64,000 nt of DNA from Planococcus soli (GCF_016881065.1 NZ_WXYN01000016.1:258568-322567), one strand, 5' to 3'; shown: positions 27,206 to 36,956, numbered from the stretch's first letter. Notes: generated from the letters alone by a model not told the origin. Numbers and translations are program-made.

Positions 27206-28237
27206 ATGCAATCGACAGAGGAAAGAGTGATTATGGAAGTTATAGACTTGAAAAAGCATTTCGATTTGACAAAGGGCTTCATAAAAAAAACACATTCAAA
27301 AATAAAAGCTGTAGATGGTTTGAATTTTCAGGTCTACAAAGGGGAAACGCTTGGCATAGTAGGAGAGTCGGGATGTGGCAAGTCAACTACCGGTCAATTG
27401 ATGCTGGGTCTATTGGACGCAACTGAAGGGCATATTTATTTTCAAAATGAGGATATCTCAGCGATGTCACAAGAAGAGCTGCGTAAAGCCAGAAGAGACC
27501 TTCAAGTAATTTTCCAGGATCCATATTCCTCTTTAAATCCGCGGATGACCGTGGAGCAAATTATCGGAGAGCCACTTGTGGTGCACGGTTTGGCATCTGG
27601 CAAAGAGTTAAAAGAACAGGTTCGTGAACTTATGAAGCTTGTTGGTTTGAGAGAACACCAAATGAAATTATATCCTCATGAATTCAGTGGAGGCCAGCGA
27701 CAGCGTATAGGAATTGCACGTGCGCTGGCGCTAAAGCCAAAAGTGATAGTCTGTGACGAAGCTGTATCCGCTTTAGATGTATCCATCCAAGCTCAGATTT
27801 TAAATTTATTGAAAAAGTTACAAAAAGAAATGAATCTAACATATATATTCATTGCGCACGGGCTACCTGCCGTCCGCCATATAAGTGACCGCATTGGTGT
27901 GATGTATTTAGGGAAAATGGTCGAACTTGCTGACCGAAATGAATTATTCGAACACCCGCTGCATCCATATACGTATGCATTGCTGGATTCAGTTCCGATA
28001 CCGGATCCAAAACTAAGAAAAGAGCATCAATTGATAAAAGGGGAAATTCCAAGTCCGATCAACCCTCCTTCAGGCTGCCCTTTTCACCCGAGATGCCCTT
28101 TTGCAACTGAGAAGTGTAAAATAGAAGTTCCGGAATACCGGGAAATCTTGCCAAATCATTTTGTCGCCTGTCACTATCCTCTCTTGCAGGAAGATACGAA
28201 TGTGTTGCCCGATTCAGGTATTTCCAAAGTAAAATGA
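27206..28237 (+). CDS. Peptide ABC transporter ATPase, DppF/OppF type
   Basis: Second ATPase of 343 residues. Walker A is GESGCGKST, signature FSGGQRQRIGIARA, Walker B VIVCDEAVSALD; the C-terminal region has CPFHPRCPFATEKC. The H-loop reads IAHGLPAVRH where family members usually have AHDLSVVRH: the histidine is kept but the following aspartate and serine are replaced. Whether that affects hydrolysis is unknown. It has a strong AGGAGGTG ribosome site overlapping the stop of the previous gene. Confidence 0.91.
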   Translation: MQSTEERVIMEVIDLKKHFDLTKGFIKKTHSKIKAVDGLNFQVYKGETLGIVGESGCGKSTTGQLMLGLLDATEGHIYFQNEDISAMSQEELRKARRDLQVIFQDPYSSLNPRMTVEQIIGEPLVVHGLASGKELKEQVRELMKLVGLREHQMKLYPHEFSGGQRQRIGIARALALKPKVIVCDEAVSALDVSIQAQILNLLKKLQKEMNLTYIFIAHGLPAVRHISDRIGVMYLGKMVELADRNELFEHPLHPYTYALLDSVPIPDPKLRKEHQLIKGEIPSPINPPSGCPFHPRCPFATEKCKIEVPEYREILPNHFVACHYPLLQEDTNVLPDSGISKVK

Positions 28238-28254
28238 AGAGGGTGTAATAAAGC

Positions 28255-29577
28255 ATGAAAGTACGGATAGGAGCAATAGGGCCCGCAGATTCGTTAAAGG
28301 TCATACGTGAAGTTGCCGACAATGATCCACGCATCGAGCTTATAGCTTTCGAATACTTCAATCATGAAGAGTTGCCCAATATTTTAAACAAACACCGATA
28401 CGACGTTGCAAAATGGATATTTTCAGGACCAACCCCATACCATTATTGTCTAGAGCTGGGGCTGATCACACCAGATGAAGCTTCCTTTCCTCCGCTTCAC
28501 GGCATGGCCCTGCTCGGAACATGTTTGAAAGTGATGCAGGATCATGGCCGTTTTGTGGAGAAAATGAGTTTGGATACGGTGGACGAACATGTTGTCCATT
28601 CATTATTCAATGAATATCAACTGAATAATATTTCTTTTGAGTTATCGTCGTTTAAAGGATATACCGATCATAATGAATTAATTGATTTTCATGTGAGCAA
28701 TTATCGTGCCGGAAAATCTGAGCTGGCACTCACTTGTTTGCTGAAGGTATACCTGGAATTGAAGCGTCTCGGAATACCAGTTTACAGAGTAGTCCCTTCC
28801 CGAATGGCTATAAAGACAATTTTTGATATCCTTTTTTCAAGAGCGCAGAGCCATGTTTACGAAAAGCAGAAAGTGGCTATTATTGGTGTTGACTTGCTTT
28901 CTGAAGGAAGAATTTCCAAGAAGGCTGTATTCAGTTTTGAAGAAAGTAGAAAAATGCTGGAATTTCAACAGGAACTGCTCCGGGTAACAAAGGTGTTAAA
29001 TGGTTCTCTAGTGGATAAAGGGGGCGGAACTTATTTTATCTATACGACTCAAGGTGATTATGAATTATTGACTTCGAAGAATACGATCTCATTTATTGCC
29101 GAAGAAATTAATATGAGAACTTCTTTGAACTTCCACATAGGAATTGGAGCAGGCTATACCATTTACGATGCTGAACAGCATGTTCAGCTGGCTTTTGAAT
29201 ATGCTGCTTCAAGAGAAGACTGCAAAGTCGCGTTTGTAAATGAGGATAACGTGTTTACAAATTTGACGATCTTAAATTATACCTACGAAAGCAGCTATCA
29301 ACTGCCGGAGTACTGGCAAGCTGTCCTGAAAAAACATAATTACAAAGAAACAATTCCTGCCAAAATTTATCATTATATAAAATTGAAGAATTTCACTCAT
29401 TTTACTGGTGAAGTAATAACGGCTTTACTTAAAAATACTGATCGCAATACAAGGCGTATTTTAAATGAAATGGAGCAAATTGGTTTGATCCGAACTCTTG
29501 CTGAAGAACAGGGGTCCGGCAGACCAGGGCGTCCTAAAAAAGTATATGAGTTGGTAATCGAAGAAAAAGTGAAATGA
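28255..29577 (+). CDS. Putative transcriptional regulator with cyclase-like middle region and C-terminal winged helix
   Basis: I do not recognise a named family. The 440-residue protein has a soluble N-terminal region (1-190) opening with VRIGAIGPADSLKVI, a middle region (about 205-335) whose order resembles GGDEF/cyclase folds, with GSLVDKGGGTYFIYTTQGDYE near 250 and LNFHIGIGAGYTIYDAEQH near 291, and a C-terminal segment (about 380-435) that looks like a winged helix ending in SGRPGRPKKVYEL. No membrane segments are seen. It begins 17 bases after the last ABC gene, so it probably senses a ligand or nucleotide and controls this operon (inference). A terminator follows. Confidence 0.6.
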   Translation: MKVRIGAIGPADSLKVIREVADNDPRIELIAFEYFNHEELPNILNKHRYDVAKWIFSGPTPYHYCLELGLITPDEASFPPLHGMALLGTCLKVMQDHGRFVEKMSLDTVDEHVVHSLFNEYQLNNISFELSSFKGYTDHNELIDFHVSNYRAGKSELALTCLLKVYLELKRLGIPVYRVVPSRMAIKTIFDILFSRAQSHVYEKQKVAIIGVDLLSEGRISKKAVFSFEESRKMLEFQQELLRVTKVLNGSLVDKGGGTYFIYTTQGDYELLTSKNTISFIAEEINMRTSLNFHIGIGAGYTIYDAEQHVQLAFEYAASREDCKVAFVNEDNVFTNLTILNYTYESSYQLPEYWQAVLKKHNYKETIPAKIYHYIKLKNFTHFTGEVITALLKNTDRNTRRILNEMEQIGLIRTLAEEQGSGRPGRPKKVYELVIEEKVK

Positions 29578-29606
29578 ACGTCTGGACAAGGATGTCCTGA
29601 AATTTA

Positions 29607-29655
29607 AGAGCAACAGCTATGCTTCTTTTGAGAAGGATGGCTGTTGCTTTTTGTA
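29607..29655 (+). terminator. Rho-independent terminator of the peptide operon
   Basis: AGCAACAGC (29609-29617) pairs with GCTGTTGCT (29640-29648), with a 22-base loop, followed by TTTTTG. Confidence 0.7.
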
Positions 29656-29859
29656 TTTATTTGCAAGAGCATACTAGAGGATTTGTGTCGCTGATCTGTA
29701 TTTTAATCGAGTGATAGGTGCTATTTCGAGGCAGCCGGGCTATCATATGTTATTAGTCTGGAAACCATGTAAATAGACATGTGCTTTCTTGTTTTTTACT
29801 ATCTTAAGATACTGTTTATTATTTAGAATACCCAGTATATTTTGTGAATTAATTAAAGC

Positions 29860-29887
29860 TTGTAACGAAGAGATACTTTCATATAAA
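29860..29887 (+). promoter_or_regulatory. Candidate sigma-A promoter of the symporter gene
   Basis: TTGTAA at 29860 and TATAAA at 29882 with a 16-base spacer, 37 bases before the start codon of the symporter. Confidence 0.5.
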
Positions 29888-29923
29888 ATAGTTTTTACGT
29901 CTAGAAACGAAAGAGGGAAATGA

Positions 29924-31168
29924 ATGAAAAAGCCTGGATTAACCGTAAAAGTACTGACTGGACTGGTTTTGGGAGCAATTGTTGGTCTGCTGATCAACTT
30001 ATTTATCCCTGATTCATTTGAAACGTTGAATACATACTTGTTTGTGCCGCTTGGCCAAATATTTTTGAGTTTAATTAATATGCTCGTTGTTCCGCTTGTA
30101 TTGTTTTCCATCATTCTTGGAACAGCAGGATTGGGCGACCCAGCCAAATTGGGACGGATAGGTGTTAAAACGGTCAGTTATTTTCTTGTGACCACTACTA
30201 TTGCGATTTTGATTGGATTGTCGCTGGCAGCGGTTGTTCAGCCTGGACTTGCCGGTGACTTTGATTTAACAAGCGCGGAGTTTGAGGCAGAAGAAGCGCC
30301 ATCTGTCGGAGAAACTTTGTTGAATATGATTCCAACCAACCCGATTGCGGCTCTAGGTGAAGGCAACATGCTGCAGATTATCGTATTTGCTGTCTTTATC
30401 GGCCTGGCATTGACAGCTCTTGGCGAAAAAACCAAAGGGCTGGTTCATTTATTTGAACAGGGCAATGATGTCATGATGTATCTGGTGGGGATTGTCATGA
30501 AGTTCGCTCCTTACGGCACATTCGGCTTGATCGCTACAGCCGTGGGTTCTCAAGGGTTCTCAGCCATGAAAGCGATGGGATCTTATATGCTGGTTATTCT
30601 GGCGGCTCTTTTGGTTCATGCAATCTTTACCTATGGTGGAACCATTAAGTTTTTAGCAAAGAAAAGTCCCGTCTGGTTTTTCAAAAACTTTGCCCCTGCA
30701 ATGAGTGTCGGCTTTAGTACGTCGAGCAGTACCGCCACTTTACCGATTTCGATGGAAGTGGCGCAGGATAAATTAGGGGTGCCGAAGTCTGTCAGCTCGT
30801 TTGTGCAGCCTTTAGGCGCTACGATCAATATGGACGGCACTGCCATTATGCAAGGGGTCGCAACAATGTTTATTGCCCAGGCCTATGGCATTGAATTGTC
30901 TGCGGTAGATCTTGCAACTGTCGTATTGACAGCTGTACTTGCAAGTATTGGTACCGCTGGGGTTCCGGGTGTTGGACTGATTATGCTTGCCATGGTATTA
31001 GGCAGTGTGGGACTTCCTCCTGAAGGGATCGGCCTCGTTATCGGTATTGACCGCTTGTTGGATATGACCCGAACAGCTGTCAATATTTCAGGGGATGCTG
31101 CATGCGCAGTTTATGTAGCAGAGACAGAAAAAGACAGAGACGAACGTTTGGAAAATATGAACGCTTAA
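29924..31168 (+). CDS. Dicarboxylate/amino acid:cation symporter (GltT/GltP-like)
   Basis: Membrane transporter of the DAACS family, 414 residues, probably taking up glutamate, aspartate or C4-dicarboxylates with sodium or protons. The re-entrant loop FSTSSSTATLPISME, the NMDGTAIMQG motif and the C-terminal IGIDRLLDMTRTAVNISGDA are diagnostic. A shorter gltP-type N-terminus is present, and AAGAGGGAAA precedes the ATG. It is probably monocistronic, with its own promoter and a strong terminator. Substrate choice within the family is not decided by what I can see. Confidence 0.9.
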   Translation: MKKPGLTVKVLTGLVLGAIVGLLINLFIPDSFETLNTYLFVPLGQIFLSLINMLVVPLVLFSIILGTAGLGDPAKLGRIGVKTVSYFLVTTTIAILIGLSLAAVVQPGLAGDFDLTSAEFEAEEAPSVGETLLNMIPTNPIAALGEGNMLQIIVFAVFIGLALTALGEKTKGLVHLFEQGNDVMMYLVGIVMKFAPYGTFGLIATAVGSQGFSAMKAMGSYMLVILAALLVHAIFTYGGTIKFLAKKSPVWFFKNFAPAMSVGFSTSSSTATLPISMEVAQDKLGVPKSVSSFVQPLGATINMDGTAIMQGVATMFIAQAYGIELSAVDLATVVLTAVLASIGTAGVPGVGLIMLAMVLGSVGLPPEGIGLVIGIDRLLDMTRTAVNISGDAACAVYVAETEKDRDERLENMNA

Positions 31169-31174
31169 TCATGG

Positions 31175-31208
31175 AGAGTTCCCGCAGAGTTGCGGGAACT
31201 CTTTTTAT
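31175..31208 (+). terminator. Rho-independent terminator of the symporter gene
   Basis: AGAGTTCCCGCA-GAGT-TGCGGGAACTCT, a perfect 12-base stem with a 4-base loop, followed by TTTTT. Confidence 0.88.
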
Positions 31209-31256
31209 TATGAAGAAAACAGTTATATTTACCTAATTAACAGGAAAATTTCTGCA

Positions 31257-31285
31257 TTGACAATGGACAGACAGCATTATATATT
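31257..31285 (+). promoter_or_regulatory. Sigma-A promoter of the ribose operon
   Basis: TTGACA (31257-31262), 17-base spacer, TATATT (31280-31285). The spacing is ideal and the operator begins one base after the -10. Confidence 0.78.
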
Positions 31286-31286
31286 A

Positions 31287-31304
31287 TGTGTAACCGGTTA
31301 CACA
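31287..31304. promoter_or_regulatory. Perfect 18-bp LacI-type operator (RbsR box)
   Basis: TGTGTAACCGGTTACACA is a perfect palindrome with the central CG typical of LacI-family operators. It covers the expected transcription start of rbsR, which implies autorepression of the whole operon by RbsR, released by ribose (inference by analogy). Confidence 0.82.
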
Positions 31305-31329
31305 CTGGAAAGAAACGGAGTCGTTATAG

Positions 31330-32313
31330 ATGACCACGATCAAAGACGTAGCAAAAAAAGCAGGAGTTTCAGTAGCAACCGTTTCACGGTTTTTAAATGA
31401 CAGTGGATATGTTAGCGCAGAAGCAGCCAAAGCGGTAACCGCTGCAGTAGAAGAGCTCAAGTATGAATTAAATCCGGTGGCGCGCTCATTAAACACCAAA
31501 AAATCAAACTTGATTGGATTGATTCTTCCGGACATAACCAACCCATTTTTTCCGGAACTTGCACGTGCAGTCGAAGATGTAGCTTTAACATATGGTTACA
31601 CAGTGGTGTTATGCAACTCAGATGAAAACCCTGAAAAAGAAAAAAATTATATTGAAACTCTAAAGAAAAAATACATTGCCGGATTTATTGTGACGTCCAA
31701 CCAGCTTGATGCGCCGCATTACGCTAATGCCAACGTACCAATTGTGGCATTGGACCGGACGATTAACGAGAAAATTCCAACGGTTTCCTCCAACAACAAA
31801 GAAGGGGCAATCATGGGAACGAATGCGTTGCTGAAAAGAGGATGCCGAAATATTCTTTTCTTGAGAGGCCCTGAAGAATTGAACCCGGCAAACGATCGGT
31901 ATGAGGGGTTTATGGAAGCTATTCAGAGTTCGAATTTGCAATATCAAGTTGTGACTTGTCCCTTCCATTTTGCTGACTCGCAGGAAATTGTAGCGCGCGT
32001 GCTAAAGGAAGACCCGACAATCGATGGCATCTTTGCCAGCAGTGACGTTTCGGCTGCAGGGGCTTTAAAAGCTGCAAGTCTGGCAGGAAAGCGTGTACCG
32101 GAAGATCTGCAAATTGTCGGTTTTGATGGAGTGGCAATGGGTGAAATGCTATCGCCAGGCTTAACCACAGTCGCACAAGATGTCTATAAAATGGGTGCTA
32201 TTGCAGCTCGTGTCTTAATTAAACAAATTGAAAATAAGAAAATCGATCAGAGATTTTATGAAGTGCCAGTGAAATTGATTATTCGCGGAACAACAAGGAG
32301 TGTGGAGGAATGA
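31330..32313 (+). CDS. rbsR: Ribose operon repressor RbsR, LacI family
   Basis: LacI-family regulator of 327 residues. The N-terminal helix-turn-helix and hinge read TTIKDVAKKAGVSVATVSRF through NPVARSLNTKKS (residues 2-58), followed by a periplasmic-binding-protein-like effector domain with GLILPDITNPFFPEL. It heads the operon, and a perfect operator lies in front of it. Assignment as ribose repressor rests on linkage to rbsK, rbsD, rbsA, rbsC and rbsB in the Bacillus order. Its stop overlaps the rbsK start as ATGA. Confidence 0.9.
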   Translation: MTTIKDVAKKAGVSVATVSRFLNDSGYVSAEAAKAVTAAVEELKYELNPVARSLNTKKSNLIGLILPDITNPFFPELARAVEDVALTYGYTVVLCNSDENPEKEKNYIETLKKKYIAGFIVTSNQLDAPHYANANVPIVALDRTINEKIPTVSSNNKEGAIMGTNALLKRGCRNILFLRGPEELNPANDRYEGFMEAIQSSNLQYQVVTCPFHFADSQEIVARVLKEDPTIDGIFASSDVSAAGALKAASLAGKRVPEDLQIVGFDGVAMGEMLSPGLTTVAQDVYKMGAIAARVLIKQIENKKIDQRFYEVPVKLIIRGTTRSVEE

Positions 32314-33191
32314 TTACAGTAGTCGGCAGCATCAATATGGATTTGGTCGTACAGACAGATCATTTTCCAAAGCAGGGTGAAACAACTTTAGGCAATTTAT
32401 ATACGACAGTTCCAGGAGGCAAAGGAGCAAACCAGGCAGTAGCAGCCGCCAGATTAGGAATAGATGTCCAGATGATCGGGGCGGTCGGACAGGATGCTTT
32501 TGGGACCGAACTATTGACAAGATTAGAAGCTGAAGGAGTCCAGGTGCAGAACGTCAAACAAAGTGAAGGCGCAAGCGGCATTGCCAATATCCTCTTGTCG
32601 GAAGGTGACAATCGCATCATTGTAGTGCCGGGTGCTAACCATAGCGTAACAGTTGAAGAAATTAATGCTTTTACGGAAAAGTTAACGGACAGTGAATTGG
32701 TCATCATGCAGTTGGAGATGCCGATTCCAGTTATTCAACGAACTTTGGAAATATGCCATCAAAACGGTGTTCCTACAATTTTAAATCCAGCACCTGCAAG
32801 TGGATTCACGGCTGATTTTCTTCCTTTTTGCACATACTTGACACCAAATGAAACGGAAGCAGAAGAAATTTTTGGGGGTAATTGGGAAAAGGCGTTGCTC
32901 GATTATCCAAACCGTCTTGTAGTAACCCTTGGAGAAAAAGGCGCGCAGTTTTATGACGGAGAAAAGCACATCATTGTTGAAGGATTTCCCACAACCGCAG
33001 TAGACACCACAGGCGCTGGTGATACCTTCAATGGAGCGTTTGCTGGAGCGCTGGCAGAAGGACAGGATTTTGAAGCAGCAGTGCGCTTTGCAAATGCGGC
33101 AGCCTCCCTGTCTGTGGAAAAATTCGGTGCACAGGGTGGCATGCCTGATCGAAAAGCGGTAAATGAACGATTGAAAGGCGGACGTTTATGA
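32310..33191 (+). CDS. rbsK: Ribokinase RbsK
   Basis: PfkB-family sugar kinase of 293 residues that phosphorylates D-ribose to ribose 5-phosphate. The two family signatures are the N-terminal GGKGANQAVAAARLG (residues 39-53) and the C-terminal TTGAGDTFNGAFAGAL, containing the catalytic aspartate; the N-terminal VVGSINMDL is also typical. It overlaps rbsR upstream and rbsD downstream by 4 bases each, indicating translational coupling. Confidence 0.95.
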   Translation: MITVVGSINMDLVVQTDHFPKQGETTLGNLYTTVPGGKGANQAVAAARLGIDVQMIGAVGQDAFGTELLTRLEAEGVQVQNVKQSEGASGIANILLSEGDNRIIVVPGANHSVTVEEINAFTEKLTDSELVIMQLEMPIPVIQRTLEICHQNGVPTILNPAPASGFTADFLPFCTYLTPNETEAEEIFGGNWEKALLDYPNRLVVTLGEKGAQFYDGEKHIIVEGFPTTAVDTTGAGDTFNGAFAGALAEGQDFEAAVRFANAAASLSVEKFGAQGGMPDRKAVNERLKGGRL

Positions 33192-33574
33192 AAAAGCATG
33201 GCATCATTAACCGTGATATTGCATCAGCCTTAGCTTCATTTGGCCATACCGATTTGCTGGTCATCGGTGACTGTGGTCTGCCGATTCCAAAAGGCGTTCC
33301 GTGCATTGACTTGTCCTATAAAATAGGTGAACCTGCATTTTTGACGATACTCGATGCTGTACTGGATGATTTCGAGGCAGAAGCAGCGTTTATTGCCCAG
33401 GAAATAACCAATGGGAATCCAGAAGTGGAAAAAGCAATCATAGAAAAAATAGATGCAGATTACATTGCGCATGATGAATTGAAAACCCTCAGCAAAGATG
33501 CAAAATTGATTATCCGCACAGGAGAAGCGACACCATATGCCAACATCGTCCTTCGTTCCGGCGTTATTTTTTAA
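33188..33574 (+). CDS. rbsD: D-ribose pyranase RbsD
   Basis: Interconverts beta-pyranose and furanose forms of ribose so that ribokinase receives its substrate. At 128 residues it is close to the usual 131. The [20 protein letters not shown] start contains the catalytic histidine at position 20, followed by [13 protein letters not shown], and the C-terminal [15 protein letters not shown] is conserved in the family. It is coupled to rbsK by an ATGA overlap. Confidence 0.94.
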   Translation: MKKHGIINRDIASALASFGHTDLLVIGDCGLPIPKGVPCIDLSYKIGEPAFLTILDAVLDDFEAEAAFIAQEITNGNPEVEKAIIEKIDADYIAHDELKTLSKDAKLIIRTGEATPYANIVLRSGVIF

Positions 33575-33591
33575 AGGAGGCAGGTGATCTA

Positions 33592-35094
33592 ATGATCAAA
33601 ATGACCGATATCTCCAAATCTTTCAGCGGCAATAAAGTTTTAAAAAGCGTTCACTTTAATTTAGAAAAAGGTGAGATTCATGCCCTTATGGGTGAAAATG
33701 GTGCAGGGAAATCGACTTTGATGAAAGTCATGTCCGGAATCTATACTCGGGATTCAGGGACCATCGAAGTAAAAGGCCAAAAAGTCGATTTCACTTCTCC
33801 GAAGCAAGCAGAAGAAGCAGGCATTGCAGTCATTCATCAGGAACTGAATATCCTGCCTCACTTATCGATTGCCGACAACTTATTTCTCGGACGTGAAGAG
33901 ACAATTGGGCGCACAGGGATACTGAAAACCAAGCAAATGGAAAAAAAGACACGCCAAATTCTATTGGATCTTGGACTGGATGTAAATCCTTCTGAACCGG
34001 CAAGCACCTTGTCAGTCGGAAAACAGCAAATCGTTGAAATTGCCAAAGCGATTTCGGTGGATGCGGAAGTGATTATCATGGATGAACCGACTGCGGCCTT
34101 AACGGACCGGGAAATTGACAGCTTGTTCAAGACCATACGCGAACTTCAGAAACGCGGTGTTTCCTTCATTTACATTTCTCACAGAATGGAAGAGATTTTC
34201 TCTTTATGCGATCGGATTACAATTTTGCGCGATGGCGAATTTGTGGGAGAGCGCAAAATCAGTGAAACTTCCTTTGATGAAATTGTTCAGATGATGGTTG
34301 GCCGTGAACTTGGAGATCGTTTCCCGGAACGGAAATCAACGATAGGCGAAATCAAACTGGCTGTTAAAGGATTAAACCGGAAAGATTGCTTCGAGGACAT
34401 TTCTTTTGAGCTTCGAAGAGGCGAGGTACTGTCGATTGCAGGTCTAATGGGTGCTGGGCGGACAGAAGTGGCACAGTCTTTGTTCGGTTATAAGAAGTTG
34501 GATGGCGGCACGATTGAATTTGATGGCAAGCAAGTTAAAATCGATACTCCGAGAAAAGCCAAGGAAATGGGCATTGGCTATGTAACGGAAGATCGTAAAT
34601 CAGAAGGGCTGGTTGTTGATTTTACGGTAGAAGAAAATGTCAGCATGACCAACTTCGCAGCCATTTCTAAAAATGGATTGATTTCCAAGGATAAAGAACG
34701 CAAGCTTTATGACAATATGGTCAAACGCCTTGGAATTCGGACATCTGGACCTGACCAAACAGCAAAATCTTTAAGCGGCGGCAATCAGCAAAAAGTGGTC
34801 ATTGCGAAATGGCTGGGCATTGAACCGGAACTTTTGATATTGGATGAACCGACACGCGGAGTTGATGTCGGAGCGAAAAAAGAAATTTATTCGATCATCA
34901 ATGAGCTGGCTGAACGCGGCGTTGCAATTCTGATGATATCTTCCGAACTGCCGGAAGTGATTGGCATGGCTGATCGTGTATTGGTGATGCATGAAGGGAA
35001 AATAACAGCTGAGTTGCCAAAAGAAGAAATGACACAGGAACGAATTATGCATTTTGCTACAGGAGGTGGAAAACTTGCAGTTGAAAAACAATAA
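33592..35094 (+). CDS. rbsA: Ribose ABC transporter ATPase RbsA
   Basis: Fused double-ATPase of 500 residues energizing ribose import. The first half has an intact Walker [10 protein letters not shown], signature LSVGKQQ and Walker [12 protein letters not shown]; the second half has the degenerate P-loop LMGAGRTE normal for RbsA, plus LSGGNQQKV and [13 protein letters not shown] strong AAAGGAGG site precedes the ATG. Its 3' end overlaps the proposed rbsC start. Confidence 0.95.
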   Translation: MIKMTDISKSFSGNKVLKSVHFNLEKGEIHALMGENGAGKSTLMKVMSGIYTRDSGTIEVKGQKVDFTSPKQAEEAGIAVIHQELNILPHLSIADNLFLGREETIGRTGILKTKQMEKKTRQILLDLGLDVNPSEPASTLSVGKQQIVEIAKAISVDAEVIIMDEPTAALTDREIDSLFKTIRELQKRGVSFIYISHRMEEIFSLCDRITILRDGEFVGERKISETSFDEIVQMMVGRELGDRFPERKSTIGEIKLAVKGLNRKDCFEDISFELRRGEVLSIAGLMGAGRTEVAQSLFGYKKLDGGTIEFDGKQVKIDTPRKAKEMGIGYVTEDRKSEGLVVDFTVEENVSMTNFAAISKNGLISKDKERKLYDNMVKRLGIRTSGPDQTAKSLSGGNQQKVVIAKWLGIEPELLILDEPTRGVDVGAKKEIYSIINELAERGVAILMISSELPEVIGMADRVLVMHEGKITAELPKEEMTQERIMHFATGGGKLAVEKQ

Positions 35095-36019
35095 TCAATC
35101 ATTGCTTCAAAAGATTGCCCCGTTTATCGGCTTGATCTTGATCATCGTGATTATTACTATTTTAAATCCAGGCTTTTTATCCGTATCCAATTTGATGAAC
35201 GTACTCCGGCAGGTTTCCATCAACGCTTTGATTGCCTTCGGAATGACCTTTGTTATTTTGACAGGAGGCATTGATCTATCAGTCGGGGCAACGCTTGCGC
35301 TGACAGGAGCTGTAACAGCCGGAATGATGGCAAGCGGAATCGATCCTATTTTTGCGATGCTGCTGGGACTCTTGCTTGGAGCAATACTTGGAGCAATTAA
35401 CGGGATCATCATTGCAAAAGGAAAAGTAGCCCCATTTATCGCAACATTGGCAACGATGACCATTTATCGAGGATTGACACTCGTCTACACGGATGGACGG
35501 CCAATTTCCGGATTGGGCGATAGCCTAACGTTCCAGATGCTCGGCAAAGGATATTTCCTCGGAATTCCAATTCCGGTAGTGACCATGATTGCCAGTTTCG
35601 GAATATTGTACTTCATTTTGAAAAAAACAACATTTGGTCGCCGGGTCTATGCGATAGGCGGCAATGAAGAAGCGTCGATCCTGTCGGGAATCAATGCAGA
35701 CCGCATTAAGATTTATGTCTATTCGCTGCTTGGATTATTGGCGGCATTGGCATCCTTGATCTTAACGTCCCGTCTGAATTCCGCTCAGCCTACTGCAGGC
35801 GAGATGTTTGAACTTGATGCCATTGCGGCAGTTGTCCTGGGAGGCACGAGTCTTACTGGTGGCCGTGGGTGGATTGTTGGTACGTTAATCGGTGCTTTGA
35901 TCATCGGTGTACTGAATAACGGTTTGAACTTAATCGGGGTTCCGTCCTTTTTCCAGCAAGTGGTGAAGGGTGCAGTCATATTATTAGCGGTTCTTCTGGA
36001 CCGTAAAAAAACAACATAA
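35075..36019 (+). CDS. rbsC: Ribose ABC transporter permease RbsC
   Basis: Membrane permease of 314 residues with about eight to ten helices. [18 protein letters not shown] and KGKMAPF-like [20 protein letters not shown] are near-identical to Bacillus RbsC, as is [22 protein letters not shown] 35075 is chosen because AGGAGG at 35061 ends 8 bases upstream; TTG 35081 is possible. It overlaps the rbsA 3' end by 20 bases in another frame. Confidence 0.93.
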   Translation: MQLKNNNQSLLQKIAPFIGLILIIVIITILNPGFLSVSNLMNVLRQVSINALIAFGMTFVILTGGIDLSVGATLALTGAVTAGMMASGIDPIFAMLLGLLLGAILGAINGIIIAKGKVAPFIATLATMTIYRGLTLVYTDGRPISGLGDSLTFQMLGKGYFLGIPIPVVTMIASFGILYFILKKTTFGRRVYAIGGNEEASILSGINADRIKIYVYSLLGLLAALASLILTSRLNSAQPTAGEMFELDAIAAVVLGGTSLTGGRGWIVGTLIGALIIGVLNNGLNLIGVPSFFQQVVKGAVILLAVLLDRKKTT

Positions 36020-36032
36020 GGGGTGCAGGAAA

Positions 36033-36956
36033 ATGAAAAAAATGCAATTGGGGTTCATGGTATTGGCAATGACAAGTTTGGCAGCATGTTCGATGGAAGC
36101 TCCAGGATCAAGTTCTGAAGAGGAAAGCTCCAATGGCGGCGAAGCGGGCGGAGATTATACAATCGGTTTTTCAGTTTCGACATTGAACAATCCTTTCTTC
36201 GTTACGTTGAACGAAGGCGCCGAAGCGAAAGCTGAAGAGCTGGGTGCTGATTTAACGGTAGTGGATGCCCAGGATAACGCTTCAAAACAGGCAAGCGATA
36301 TAGAAGATTTGATTCAGCAGGAAGTGGATTTGATCATGATCAATCCTGTAGATTCTGAAGCAGTGGCGGCTGCTGTAGAATCGGCCAATACTGCAAACAT
36401 TCCGGTCATTACAGTAGACCGTAGTGCAGCAGGAGGCGAAGTGGTTTCCCATATCGCATCTGACAACATTGCAGGCGGTGAGATGGCAGGAGAACACTTG
36501 GTTTCAATCGTGGGTGAAGGTGCACAAGTTGCAGAGCTGGAAGGCGTTCCAGGATCTTCCGCTGCACGTGAACGTGGAGAAGGATTTAATACGATCGCTG
36601 CTGATAGCCTGGATGTTGTGGCTAAGCAAACTGCGAACTTTAACCGTGCAGAAGGGTTGTCTGTTATGGAAAATATTCTTCAAGCTAATCCTGACATTAC
36701 GGGAGTCTTTGCCCATAACGATGAAATGGCCCTAGGAGCTCTTGAAGCAATCGAAGCTTCTGGAAAAGACATTGCAGTAGTTGGGTTCGATGCTACTGAT
36801 GATGCTGTCCAAGCTGTAGAAGATGGCCGTCTTGGTGGAACAATTGCACAAAAACCTGAAATGATCGGTGAAATGGCTGTTGAAACAGCAGTTCAATCCC
36901 TTGATGGCGAAGAGGTTGAAGCATCGATTCCAGTAGAATTGGAATTGATCCAGTAA
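36033..36956 (+). CDS. rbsB: Ribose-binding lipoprotein RbsB
   Basis: Periplasmic-binding-protein-type receptor of 307 residues, membrane-anchored through the lipobox LAAC (cysteine 19). An acidic serine-rich linker precedes the sugar-binding domain beginning at YTIGFSVSTLNNPFF. NPVDSEAV and VDRSAAGGEVVSHI lie in the ligand-contact region, and FAHNDEMALGALEAI is typical. It is the last operon gene before a terminator. Confidence 0.94.
   Translation: MKKMQLGFMVLAMTSLAACSMEAPGSSSEEESSNGGEAGGDYTIGFSVSTLNNPFFVTLNEGAEAKAEELGADLTVVDAQDNASKQASDIEDLIQQEVDLIMINPVDSEAVAAAVESANTANIPVITVDRSAAGGEVVSHIASDNIAGGEMAGEHLVSIVGEGAQVAELEGVPGSSAARERGEGFNTIAADSLDVVAKQTANFNRAEGLSVMENILQANPDITGVFAHNDEMALGALEAIEASGKDIAVVGFDATDDAVQAVEDGRLGGTIAQKPEMIGEMAVETAVQSLDGEEVEASIPVELELIQ

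Larger units (their letters stand above)
29578..29923. other. Intergenic region between peptide operon and symporter gene
   Basis: This 346-base gap holds the operon terminator near its start and a candidate promoter near its end. The roughly 200 bases between them show no plausible gene on either strand, no clear palindrome and no recognised RNA motif. Confidence 0.6.
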
